This document shows, piece after piece, positions 9,358-17,111 of a DNA stretch of 64,000 nt. Under the pieces are notes generated by a model. That model was given only the letters and a program-made list of their open reading frames with translations, searched no databases and had not been told where the DNA came from. Position numbers and translations under genes: made by a program. Source of the DNA: an uncultured Prevotella sp. (GTDB lineage: Bacteria; Bacteroidota; Bacteroidia; Bacteroidales; Bacteroidaceae); the NCBI GenBank assembly GCA_944320305.1, contig CALUGW010000001.1, positions 1 through 64,000 of the forward strand, in the 5' to 3' direction. Positions within the stretch are counted from its first letter, which is position 1, and each line of letters opens with the position of its first letter.

Positions 9358-12300
9358 ATGAGACTAATATTATTTCTAATACTTTTTTTTATCAGTCAAA
9401 CGATAATAGGACAATCTGTTAATACTGAACAAGAAATAAAGAAAGGTATTGCTGATTTCCAAAATCGTAAGTTTCAAAGTGCTTTGGAGCATTTTGAAAG
9501 AGCAGCAAATGCTCTTCCTATATCTGATGTTTATAGCAGTGATTATGTAATATTATATTATCTATGCGGCACAAGTGCATCTCAAATAGGTGATATAAAG
9601 AAAAGCACTTATTATATAGAAAAATGTTTATCTGCCACAAATCTTCCTATAGAATACAGAATACCAATGCTATGTATTCAATTGAATAATTATAGTGAGC
9701 TATATAAAGATTGTGTAACGATAGTAAAAGAATTGGAATATTATTATAATAATATTCCAACCTCGTATAAGGTTGATATACTTGCTGCACTCCTACCATA
9801 TTATGTAGAACAAGAAAATAATAGTAAAGTTATTAAACTTGAAAAAGAATTATCTATAATGATAACTAAGGATACCGATTCTAATAATAAGGTAATAGAA
9901 ATGGTAAGTTGGAATACTATTTATATGACGATGGGAATTTTTTTTCGAAATATAGGGGATACTCAAAAAGCTCTTTCGTATTTAGGGAAAGCGATAGAAA
10001 CATTAACACCAATAACAGAGCATAATCGTACTATTTTGTATAGTTCCATTGCGCAAGAACTTATAAAGCAAGGAAAGCTCGGGGCTGCATTAAAATACCA
10101 ACAAAATGCCGTTGATTTGATATATAAATCTAATCTAAATGACACAACTTATTTAGCAGACCAATTGTTACAATTAGGAACATTGTATATGGATAGAGAG
10201 GACTATCAGCAAGCATTGAAGCAGTTAGGGGAAGCTGACAGTTTATATATAGGCCTTCACGATATAGAATCGCATGCATATACTCAAACGCTAATTTATC
10301 ATATATGGAATATTCGTGGAAATAAAACACAATGCAAAAAAATTCGAAAATTTTTAGAATCTGTCATTGCCAAAGTTGAGATAAAAGATAGAGAAAAATC
10401 TTTAATTATAAAAGGTAAGGTCGCAGAATTTTTTAAAGATGACGGCGAATATCAACAGGCATTAAAATTTTATCATGAGACTATTAATATTGCCATATCC
10501 ATTTACGGAAGTCAAAGTGATAAATTATATCCTTATTATTACAACTTGGCAGCATTATATGGAGACATTGGAAACTATAATGTCGCAATTGAATTCGTAA
10601 AAGAATTAAAGTCATTACCAATAAACCAAAATTCAAAAGAGTATTATGATTTGATATTGCTTGAATGCAACATATTACAAGAGCAAGGTCATATAGGGAA
10701 AGCTATTTCAATATTGGAATCTGCTAGTGCTCAGATAGAGTCCGCTCAATCACTTGCTGAGACAAAATCCTCTCTTTATTCAACTTTAGGTTCTATGTAT
10801 GGCGAAATTGCAGATTTTGACCGTGCATTATTTTATAATGAAAAATCATTAAAGCTGGCTAATGAGATATATGGGAACAATTCACAATATTATGCCATCG
10901 AATTATTAAATATTTCAGAAATATATGCAGTTATAGGCAGGCAATCTGATGCATTATTACATACTCAAACAGCATATAAAATAATTAAAAAATTATATGG
11001 AGAAAAACATCCATTGTATTATAAATGCCTTCATAAATTAGCATCACGCTATCTATTCATTGATGATACAAAGTCGATGAATTTATACAAAAAATGCTTA
11101 ATACTTAGCAAGGAACTGTATGGTGAAATGTCAAATGAATATGCCGACAACTTATTCTCTATTAGTAATATGATTTCGTCATTAGACAAAAAAATAAAAA
11201 TGATGTCGCAAGCATTAGAAATTAAGAAGAAACATGGTGCTTTTATCAATGAATACTACCTTGCAGACGAGAATTTGTATGCTTCGCTTTTATTTTTAAA
11301 ACAAGATTGGGTAAATCTTTATAAGACTGGCCTTGATCTTATGGATATTTGTAGCAAGTATATCATCTCAAATTTTAGAAACTTGTCGTATCAACAAAGG
11401 GAAAGTTTATGGCACTCTGCCAGCCAAGCACTATCAGGAATAGAATGTTACGCTACAAATTATACTACGTATGCAGTCAAGAATAATGATTACACTTTAA
11501 TAAATGAATTCGGAAAGCTTGCTTATGATGTGAGACTCCTTAAAAAAGGACTTTTATTATCATCTTCAATTCGTTTGGACGAAATTTTAGCACAAGCAAA
11601 CGACAGTATAGTTTCTGTTCTTGAACAAGAAATAAGTGAGCTTCAACAAAAAAAACGTATAAATGGAACTAATGTAGAGGAAAGAGAGAATTTAGAACGT
11701 GACATTAGCAATAAGGAACGAGAACTTATAAATATCGCTTCACAAAACGGCGACTTCCTTGATTTTACGTCTATTCGATGGACTGATATTCAAGAAGCTC
11801 TTAAACCAGGTGAGGTAGCGATAGAGTTCTTTTCTTATCCGGTGCAGAATACAATGCAGTATGGGGCAGTATGGTTAACTTCGTCATCTTCACCTACTTC
11901 ATTTGGCATTTTTACCGAAAATGAGCTTGATGCATTCAGAATTGGCGGAGAGTCAATTTATAATTACAAAGATCCAGGAATATATAAAACGGTTTGGGGC
12001 GTTTTGGAGGCATTCTCTGAAATAAGAAATGCTCATACAATTTATTTTTCCACTGATGGCATACTTAATACAATTGGAATTGAGAGTCTTTGTGATTCTA
12101 TGGGACATTTGGCATCAGAGAAACATCAATTATATCGTTTGTCCTCTACTAGAGAACTAATAAGAAGAAACAATCGAACAAATTATAAAAAAGCAGTTTT
12201 ATATGGAGGATTAGATTATGATGCAACAGTCAATGGAACATTAGTTGCGAAGGAAACTTTACATATAGATAAACAAGATGACTTATCAAAATACACAACT

Positions 12301-13011
12301 TCCCGCTCATTGCGTAGTAAATACAATAATCTGGAATGGACTTTATCCGAGGTGCAAGACATTGCTAAAATGTTTGGGAATAATTATCAAATACAATTGT
12401 TCTCCGGAGTAAACGGGACAGAAAGTTCTTTTAAAAATATGTCTTTAACTACTCCAACTCTTCTGCATATAGCTACACATGGCTTTTATTTTGAAGAAGA
12501 TGAGATTTATGATAAAGTAATGGAAAATCCCAATCGGTATAAATTTTTATCATACAGACTTTTACAAAAACCAACAGTTGAAACTTTGGCTATGAGAGGT
12601 TCCGGGCTGCTTTTTAGTGGTGCTAATGTATCATTAGGAGGGCAAAAGTTGCCAAATGGCTTTGAAGACGGTATTTTAACTGCAGAGGAAACGTCCTTAA
12701 TAAACCTTGAAAGTGTTGATTTAACAGTTCTTTCTGCATGTGAAACTGGGTTGGGAGCATTGTCAGGAGATGGGGTGTTTGGTTTGCAACGCGGTTTTAA
12801 ATTAGCAGGAGTAAATAGTATATTAATGTCTCTATGGGAAGTTGATGATAAGGCGACATCTTTACTTATGAAGGAGTTTTACAAAAATTACCTGCAAGGT
12901 AAGACTAAAATTCAATCTCTTAAAAGTGCCCAGGAATATCTCCGGGTAATGACTAAATATTCTGACCCCGTATATTGGGCTGCTTGGATTTTCTTAGATG
13001 CAATTCATTAA
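9358..13011 (+). CDS. exported TPR-CHAT protease (intact)
   Basis: The 1217-residue protein has a signal peptide (MRLILFLILFFISQTIIGQ). A long TPR array follows (~25-650, e.g. YQQALKQLGEADSLY; YYNLAALYGDIGNYNVAIEFV). After a helical linker (~650-800) comes a C-terminal CHAT domain with His1041 in HIATHGFYF and Cys1128 in LSACETGLGA, then GVFGLQRGFKLAGV and SLWEVDDKA. CHAT domains are caspase/separase-like cysteine proteases, often paired with TPRs that sense a signal or substrate. The gene is even more AT-rich than its neighbours. The 137-bp gap before it may hold its own promoter, though I see no clear one. The last codons precede the sigma-factor gene. Confidence 0.88.
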   Translation: MRLILFLILFFISQTIIGQSVNTEQEIKKGIADFQNRKFQSALEHFERAANALPISDVYSSDYVILYYLCGTSASQIGDIKKSTYYIEKCLSATNLPIEYRIPMLCIQLNNYSELYKDCVTIVKELEYYYNNIPTSYKVDILAALLPYYVEQENNSKVIKLEKELSIMITKDTDSNNKVIEMVSWNTIYMTMGIFFRNIGDTQKALSYLGKAIETLTPITEHNRTILYSSIAQELIKQGKLGAALKYQQNAVDLIYKSNLNDTTYLADQLLQLGTLYMDREDYQQALKQLGEADSLYIGLHDIESHAYTQTLIYHIWNIRGNKTQCKKIRKFLESVIAKVEIKDREKSLIIKGKVAEFFKDDGEYQQALKFYHETINIAISIYGSQSDKLYPYYYNLAALYGDIGNYNVAIEFVKELKSLPINQNSKEYYDLILLECNILQEQGHIGKAISILESASAQIESAQSLAETKSSLYSTLGSMYGEIADFDRALFYNEKSLKLANEIYGNNSQYYAIELLNISEIYAVIGRQSDALLHTQTAYKIIKKLYGEKHPLYYKCLHKLASRYLFIDDTKSMNLYKKCLILSKELYGEMSNEYADNLFSISNMISSLDKKIKMMSQALEIKKKHGAFINEYYLADENLYASLLFLKQDWVNLYKTGLDLMDICSKYIISNFRNLSYQQRESLWHSASQALSGIECYATNYTTYAVKNNDYTLINEFGKLAYDVRLLKKGLLLSSSIRLDEILAQANDSIVSVLEQEISELQQKKRINGTNVEERENLERDISNKERELINIASQNGDFLDFTSIRWTDIQEALKPGEVAIEFFSYPVQNTMQYGAVWLTSSSSPTSFGIFTENELDAFRIGGESIYNYKDPGIYKTVWGVLEAFSEIRNAHTIYFSTDGILNTIGIESLCDSMGHLASEKHQLYRLSSTRELIRRNNRTNYKKAVLYGGLDYDATVNGTLVAKETLHIDKQDDLSKYTTSRSLRSKYNNLEWTLSEVQDIAKMFGNNYQIQLFSGVNGTESSFKNMSLTTPTLLHIATHGFYFEEDEIYDKVMENPNRYKFLSYRLLQKPTVETLAMRGSGLLFSGANVSLGGQKLPNGFEDGILTAEETSLINLESVDLTVLSACETGLGALSGDGVFGLQRGFKLAGVNSILMSLWEVDDKATSLLMKEFYKNYLQGKTKIQSLKSAQEYLRVMTKYSDPVYWAAWIFLDAIH

Positions 13012-13060
13012 GATTTAATCATATGATAATAACGTGTTGAAATATGCAGACAGAAAAAAA

Positions 13061-13331
13061 AGATATTTGGTTCATCCGATATTTGGAGTGATGACTCTAT
13101 ATGCGTGAATATCAGCGAATATGGAATTTGTTTGATTCTGTATATTACTGATAGACAACATACCCCATATCCAAAAATTATAATCTATCATCACGAAAGA
13201 GGCAATAGTATTTTAACGCATAGAGACATAAAAATCAGCTAAGAAACAGATTGTTATGCCTATATCGCATAACTTATCTATATACAACAATCAATATCCA
13301 TCACTCCAAATTTCGGAAGACCCAGATATTT
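13061..13331. mobile_element. MITE copy 2 (255 bp, inverted) with 8-bp target site duplication
   Basis: The element spans 13069-13323 and is flanked by AGATATTT at 13061-13068 and 13324-13331. It is the reverse complement of copy 1 at 6352-6606 with no mismatch that I can find across 255 bp. Different flanking duplications show that the two copies moved independently rather than arising by duplication of a larger block. The identity suggests recent movement. A full-length relative supplying transposase is not in the window. Confidence 0.93.
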
Positions 13332-13867
13332 TACATAACAACAGGGAGCTAGGCATTTTCTTCTCTCATATGCAGAAAAAAAGCATAGCTTTTCTTCGCA
13401 AAAATTATTCTCTTTCATTAGAAGCTGCGGAGGATGTGTATCAAGACTCGTGCCTTGCCATGTATGAAAACATACATACTGGGAAATTAGTATCACTGAC
13501 CTCAAAGGCCAGCACTTATTTTACAAAAGTGTGTATGTTCCAAGCACTGAAAAAGATACGTGACACTAAACCCGCAGATTCAATGACTGAAGCTCCATAT
13601 AATGGCAATAGAATTGATGCTCTGATAGGGCTAGATGGTGGATTTACAATTGGGCAACAGCAAGCGATGGAAAAAATCATCAAATCGTTACCAACCCCAT
13701 GTAATCAAATTCTTTGGGCGTATTATTATGATGAGATGAATATGGAAGAGATTGCCAAGATTATAAATTTCAGTAATGCAAATTCTGTCAAGACAAAAAA
13801 AAGTCAATGTATGAGCAAACTGAAAAATAATTATAGTGACGTTATAAAAGAAATGATGTATGGATAA
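13256..13867 (+). CDS. ECF-type RNA polymerase sigma factor with MITE-derived N-terminus
   Basis: In its present form the 203-residue frame starts at an ATG inside the MITE. Residues 1-22 are encoded by the element and residue 23 spans the junction. The native protein follows: a region-2-like helix block (FFSHMQKKSIAFLRKNYSLS, then EAAEDVYQDSCLAMYENI) and a region-4-like helix-turn-helix (ILWAYYYDEMNMEEIAKIINF, then SVKTKKSQCMSKLK). This is the sigma-70 ECF layout. The stop overlaps the next gene by 8 bp, coupling it to a membrane protein that looks like its anti-sigma. It probably regulates the upstream exported proteases (inference). Confidence 0.82.
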   Translation: MPISHNLSIYNNQYPSLQISEDPDILHNNRELGIFFSHMQKKSIAFLRKNYSLSLEAAEDVYQDSCLAMYENIHTGKLVSLTSKASTYFTKVCMFQALKKIRDTKPADSMTEAPYNGNRIDALIGLDGGFTIGQQQAMEKIIKSLPTPCNQILWAYYYDEMNMEEIAKIINFSNANSVKTKKSQCMSKLKNNYSDVIKEMMYG

Positions 13868-14585
13868 AAAATACGAATATTTCGATCTGCAAGTTGATAG
13901 ATTCCTTCGCAATCAGATGTCTGAAGAAGAAGCGACTGAATTTATGTCAGATTTGTCATCTGACGTAGAAAAGAAAGAACGTGCCCGCATTATTGCATTA
14001 ATGATAAGATCTATGGATAAAGTTGGTATTGAACATGACCAACAAATTGTGAATCAAATAAAAGGATTAAGCAAGGCTGAGTTTAAAAAACTCATAGGAA
14101 TTAAAACTACTTTGATTTCGTTATTTCCAAAGGCTATGAAATATGGCATCGCTGCTTGCATTGCTTGTACTTTGGCTTTTGGCGGTTATAAATATTACAA
14201 TTATCAACAAACGGTATCGTTAGGTAATGCGGAATACTATGCTTATGTGGCTGACATAAATCTTGAAGGAGGTCATAGAGGAGATAACGCAAATATAGAA
14301 ATAGAATCAAAACTTTTGACGCTTTTTTCAAATGTAAAAAATGGCATTAAGATTTCGGCTGCAATTAAAGAGTTGGAACCTGTTTATGAAGAGGCTCTTA
14401 GTGAGGAGTCATTATATAATAACTATGTGGATGATATCGCATGGAATCTTGCTATTGCTTACCTTAAAGACGGGAATCGTGAAAAGCCTCTTATATTGCT
14501 AAAAGATATGATAAAACGTAATGAGGGATATTCAGAAATCACTCTTCCCGCCCAAGAACTAATTAAAAAAATCAATGACCTTTAA
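13860..14585 (+). CDS. single-pass membrane protein, putative anti-sigma factor
   Basis: The 241-residue protein starts within the sigma-factor gene. Its N-terminal ~90 residues are cytoplasmic-looking and charged (VDRFLRNQMSEEEATEFMSDL), as expected for a sigma-binding domain. One membrane segment lies at ~95-112 (MKYGIAACIACTLAFGGYKYY). The ~130-residue C-terminal part lies outside and has a TPR-like end (DDIAWNLAIAYLKDGNREKPL). There is no CxxC/His zinc anti-sigma motif. Position and topology fit an anti-sigma that reads an envelope signal, but no family was recognised from sequence alone. Confidence 0.65.
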   Translation: MDKKYEYFDLQVDRFLRNQMSEEEATEFMSDLSSDVEKKERARIIALMIRSMDKVGIEHDQQIVNQIKGLSKAEFKKLIGIKTTLISLFPKAMKYGIAACIACTLAFGGYKYYNYQQTVSLGNAEYYAYVADINLEGGHRGDNANIEIESKLLTLFSNVKNGIKISAAIKELEPVYEEALSEESLYNNYVDDIAWNLAIAYLKDGNREKPLILLKDMIKRNEGYSEITLPAQELIKKINDL

Positions 14586-14610
14586 TTTTTTATAGGTCTG
14601 TATCTGATTG

Positions 14611-14655
14611 AACAGCAGGAGTCTTTTCATTTATATGAAAATTTCTCTTGCTGTT
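14611..14655 (+). terminator. hairpin after sigma/anti-sigma operon
   Basis: AACAGCAGGAG (14611-14621) pairs with CTCTTGCTGTT (14645-14655), with one G-U pair. The loop contains a further small TTTCAT/ATGAAA stem. The T-tract after it is poor, so termination strength is uncertain. Confidence 0.5.
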
Positions 14656-14737
14656 TGCGTTTACATATATATATAGTCTTGGGTATATAAGAATGAATTC
14701 CAATATTGGAGTCCAACATATAACCAACTATATCATT

Positions 14738-15148
14738 ATGTCTATTAAAGATTTTATAAACAACCTTATCAATTCATTGCTTGATGGGTCATTTGAGAGA
14801 ATGAGAATTATTAATCAAATGAATGCCGCGTTTAAGGAGTATTTTACAAGTGGTGAGTTTGGAAGAATGTGTAAAGTATCTATTTCACAAGGGAAAAGTG
14901 AATATGCTCATGAAATGAGTGCATTATGGTTCCGTAGTGGGTTCAAGATAACTATTGAAAATGATATGTCGCTTATGGATTCAGAGATGAAGGAATTATC
15001 TCAATACATAACAGAAAACGTAGCCTTCGTCCGACAACTTATGGCCTTAGGATTTGATACGCTTGTCATAAAAGGGAAAACCACAGGTAAATCTCAGTAT
15101 TATGCATTAAAGCATTTCGCAAATCTCAATCAATACTTTATCAAATGA
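14738..15148 (+). CDS. hypothetical protein
   Basis: I do not recognise this 136-residue protein. The start at 14738 (MSIKDFINNLINSLL) is preferred because the longer frame from 14648 begins in a low-complexity AT-rich leader. There is no signal peptide or membrane segment. The N-terminus is amphipathic, and the C-terminus has a basic GxDTLVIKGKTTGKSQYY stretch. It overlaps the J-domain gene by 4 bp (ATGA), implying joint translation and perhaps a shared complex. Confidence 0.6.
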   Translation: MSIKDFINNLINSLLDGSFERMRIINQMNAAFKEYFTSGEFGRMCKVSISQGKSEYAHEMSALWFRSGFKITIENDMSLMDSEMKELSQYITENVAFVRQLMALGFDTLVIKGKTTGKSQYYALKHFANLNQYFIK

Positions 15149-15396
15149 ATATATTGTATCGTCTCATCAATCGAATAAAGTTTAAACGTTTGATTAAATC
15201 AAACGAGAGTAAAAATGTAGTAGCCGGAATGGTAAAGGCTAGGAAGTTGTATAAAGATTTGGTTGTCAAGGCACATCCAGATAAGCATCCAGATAAGCGT
15301 GCTATCGCTGAGGATATAACATCTCGCCTTACTTGTTGCAAATATAATTATGCGAAATTGCTCAAGCTGAGAGACGAAATTGAAAAAAAATTGTGA
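15145..15396 (+). CDS. minimal J-domain-like protein
   Basis: The 83-residue protein has the core of a DnaJ J-domain: a basic helix (LYKDLVVKA), the HPD motif at residues ~46-48 (AHPDKHPDK) and a following helix (AIAEDITSRL, NYAKLLKLRDEIEKKL). J-domains stimulate Hsp70 ATPase through HPD. There is no G/F region, zinc domain or client-binding domain, so it may recruit DnaK to a partner such as the coupled upstream protein (inference). The HPDK sequence is doubled. Confidence 0.6.
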   Translation: MNILYRLINRIKFKRLIKSNESKNVVAGMVKARKLYKDLVVKAHPDKHPDKRAIAEDITSRLTCCKYNYAKLLKLRDEIEKKL

Positions 15397-15460
15397 TTAC
15401 CCATTTACAAAATCAACCCTTGTGGTATCTAAAGATAAATAACAATTAAAAAAATTTATT

Positions 15461-15724
15461 ATGGCAACTAATGTTCAATGCCCTTATTGCGGCAGTTATA
15501 ACACAGCAAAAACCACTAACGGCAAGTTTTCTCGTGGTATTGAAACGGCAGCAAGTTTAGTAGGAGGTACACTTCTTCAAATGGCAACCGGGGTTCCCGG
15601 TATTTTAGGTGTGAATTTAGCTATGGGCAAATCATGGCATCAATACTGTTGTAAAGAATGTCATGAAGTATTTAAGGTACGAATCAATGCTATTGGAGCT
15701 GTTAGAGAGGTGAAGAAATACTAA
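15461..15724 (+). CDS. small zinc-ribbon protein
   Basis: The 87-residue protein has two cysteine knuckles: CPYC near residue 8 and CCKEC near residue 67, a split zinc ribbon. A glycine-rich hydrophobic stretch between them (LVGGTLLQMATGVPGILGVNLAMG) could enter a membrane. It lies 64 bp after the J-domain gene on the same strand. No specific function is recognisable. Confidence 0.6.
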   Translation: MATNVQCPYCGSYNTAKTTNGKFSRGIETAASLVGGTLLQMATGVPGILGVNLAMGKSWHQYCCKECHEVFKVRINAIGAVREVKKY

Positions 15725-15860
15725 AATCATAACCAATATTAAATTACATGCATAGTAGTTCAACTGTAAAATACTCTCAAGATAAGAATCTACCAGAATT
15801 AAGCGAACTATGTCATACATTGTTTTTCTCCAAAAGGTATCAAAGATATAAAGTTACTTG

Positions 15861-15900
15861 ATAGCCAAACGCTTTCATTGTTATGAAAATGTTTGGCTAT
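15861..15900. terminator. bidirectional hairpin
   Basis: ATAGCCAAAC (15861-15870) pairs perfectly with GTTTGGCTAT (15891-15900). The loop adds a TTTCAT/ATGAAA stem. It lies downstream of the zinc-ribbon gene and of a possible small minus-strand frame, so it may end both transcripts. T-tracts are weak. Confidence 0.5.
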
Positions 15901-15932
15901 TGTAATGTAAAAGGTAAAATATGTAAATATAT

Positions 15933-16094
15933 TCATTGTATCCATGTATGCAGCATGAAGTTCTCATAGATACGCATGATTATTTCAAGATGCTTCTCAT
16001 TATTCATCTGGTACGATAAGTATCGTTCTATGTCGTTGACTGCATTGACTTCATACCCCGTTTTCTTTATTTCATGTGTTATAACTATGATCAT
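15933..16094 (-). CDS. possible small protein or gene fragment
   Basis: A 53-codon minus-strand frame begins MIIVITHEIKKTGYEVNAV and ends IYENFMLHTWIQ. Its composition is protein-like, whereas the other frames here are not. A stop lies just upstream of the ATG, so it is either a complete short gene or the 3' end of a degraded one. No family is recognised. The rest of the 15725-16130 gap shows only hairpins. Confidence 0.35.
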   Translation of the reverse strand: MIIVITHEIKKTGYEVNAVNDIERYLSYQMNNEKHLEIIMRIYENFMLHTWIQ

Positions 16095-16130
16095 CTGCTG
16101 GATTACAGGAAAATTTTAATTAATACAAAA

Positions 16131-16172
16131 ACACCCGACTTTACATTCTTGGGTGTAAAATCGGGTGTTTAT
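16131..16172. terminator. strong hairpin terminator at island boundary
   Basis: ACACCCGA-C-TTTACA pairs with TGTAAA-A-TCGGGTGT (16131-16168; 14 bp with one mismatch) around an 8-nt loop, then TTATTTT. The A-rich left flank makes it usable in both directions. It lies just before the AT-rich to GC-rich switch at about 16195. Confidence 0.65.
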
Positions 16173-16183
16173 TTTGCAAAACA

Positions 16184-16525
16184 TTGATTTTCAATGTTTA
16201 TTGCGGTGCGGACGGCACTATAATCCAGCTGCTCGACGAGAGCAAGGTGAGCAACGGCGTGAGGGGCTACAACTCCACGGCCATCAACGTGGCCTACACG
16301 GGCGGCATAGACGCCAAGGGCAAGGCCGCCGACAACCGCACGGACGCGCAGAAGGCGAGCCTGCTGAAGCTGCTGCGCCTGCTGAGGAGACGCTACCCTG
16401 TTGCAAAGATACTGGGCCACCGCGACATCAGCCCCGACACCAACCACAACGGCACGGTGGACCCGTGGGAGCGGATAAAGGAATGCCCGTGCTTCGACGC
16501 CATGGATGAGTACAGTGGAATTTGA
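16184..16525 (+). pseudogene. 5'-truncated N-acetylmuramoyl-L-alanine amidase
   Basis: The frame contains the C-terminal two thirds of an amidase_2/T7-lysozyme-like domain: GADGTIIQ, YNSTAINVAYTGG, then GHRDISPDTNHNG with the zinc-binding His of the GHRD motif. The N-terminal third, with the first zinc ligand and the usual IVxHxTA strand, is missing. The only starts are a TTG at 16184 or codons in the AT-rich flank. Base composition jumps from AT-rich to GC-rich at about 16195, within the first codons, so the gene was cut at that junction. It should be catalytically dead. Such amidases are common near the ends of Bacteroidales prophages and islands. Confidence 0.75.
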
Positions 16526-17009
16526 GAATTTTGAGTTTGGAATTTTGAGTTTGGATATGCAACTTTTTCCTCAAATTATATGTCAGCGCATCGCGGGGGC
16601 GTTGTTGGGCTTGCTCGTTTGCTGCGTCATCTCGCTGCTGGCGGGATGCCGCAGCGTTGTTTACGTGCCGGTGGAGACCGTGCGCTCGGACAGCGTGTAC
16701 ATCGACCGCCTCACCCGCGACAGCGTGTGCGTCCGCGACAGCGTGTGGGTGAGCCTCCGGGAGCGGGGCGACACCGTGTTCATAACCAAGGCCGCCATGT
16801 GCTACGCCTACCGCGACCGCCTGCGCACCGACACCGTGGCCGTTGTGCGTGAGCACAGGGAAAAGGTTCCCGTTGAGGTGGAACGCCAGCTCACGTGGTG
16901 GGAGAGAACGCGCCTCAAGGCCTTCTGGTGGCTTGCGGCGGCGGTGGCCGCGCTCTGTCTCGTCGTGGCGTGGCTGGCGAGGAGGCTGTGCAGGAACGGA
17001 AGAGGCTGA
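16506..17009 (+). CDS. spanin-like membrane/lipoprotein
   Basis: The frame (up to 167 residues) overlaps the amidase remnant. The likely translation start is the M at 16557 (MQLFPQIICQRIAG), since the earlier residues look like read-through. A hydrophobic segment ends in a lipobox-like LLAGC. A highly charged region follows with repeated RDSV/DSVYI units, then a second membrane segment at the C-terminus (WWLAAAVAALCLVVAWLA). Proteins of this shape often follow the amidase in Bacteroidales mobile elements and may serve as spanin (Rz-like) partners. That role is inference. Confidence 0.6.
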   Translation: MSTVEFENFEFGILSLDMQLFPQIICQRIAGALLGLLVCCVISLLAGCRSVVYVPVETVRSDSVYIDRLTRDSVCVRDSVWVSLRERGDTVFITKAAMCYAYRDRLRTDTVAVVREHREKVPVEVERQLTWWERTRLKAFWWLAAAVAALCLVVAWLARRLCRNGRG

Positions 17010-17062
17010 CGCGCCTTGACGTCGGCAAGCGCTCCTGCCGCCCAAAGCTGAAGGCACAAAAA

Positions 17063-17090
17063 AGCCGCGGAGAGGCTCACCCCGCGGCGT
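17063..17090. terminator. GC-rich hairpin between convergent genes
   Basis: GCCGCGG and CCGCGGC flank a short loop at about 17065-17089, with an A-run on the left. Read on the minus strand this is a stem followed by T's, so it probably ends the DUF5053 transcript. Confidence 0.55.
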
Positions 17091-17111
17091 GTGTCAGAAC
17101 CCATAGTGCGC

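Larger units (their letters stand above)
13044..13867 (+). other. original sigma-factor reading frame before MITE insertion
   Basis: An ATG at 13044 opens MQTEKKDI and runs directly into MITE copy 2. Deleting 13069-13331 (MITE plus one AGATATTT repeat) fuses it in frame with LHNNRELGIFFSHMQ of the sigma factor. This is therefore the ancestral start, about 33 bp after the upstream TPR-CHAT stop, and it shows that sigma and protease genes originally formed one tight operon. Confidence 0.82.

Noticed and set aside
1-16200. Conjugative element or prophage covering the AT-rich part
   Set aside because: No relaxase, type IV secretion, capsid, terminase or tail genes are seen there. Only the integrase-side module at 16.2-19.1 kb has mobile-element character.
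16165-16509. Alternative frame over the amidase remnant
   Set aside because: It is an Arg/Gly/Gln-rich shadow. The other frame holds the GHRD amidase motif.
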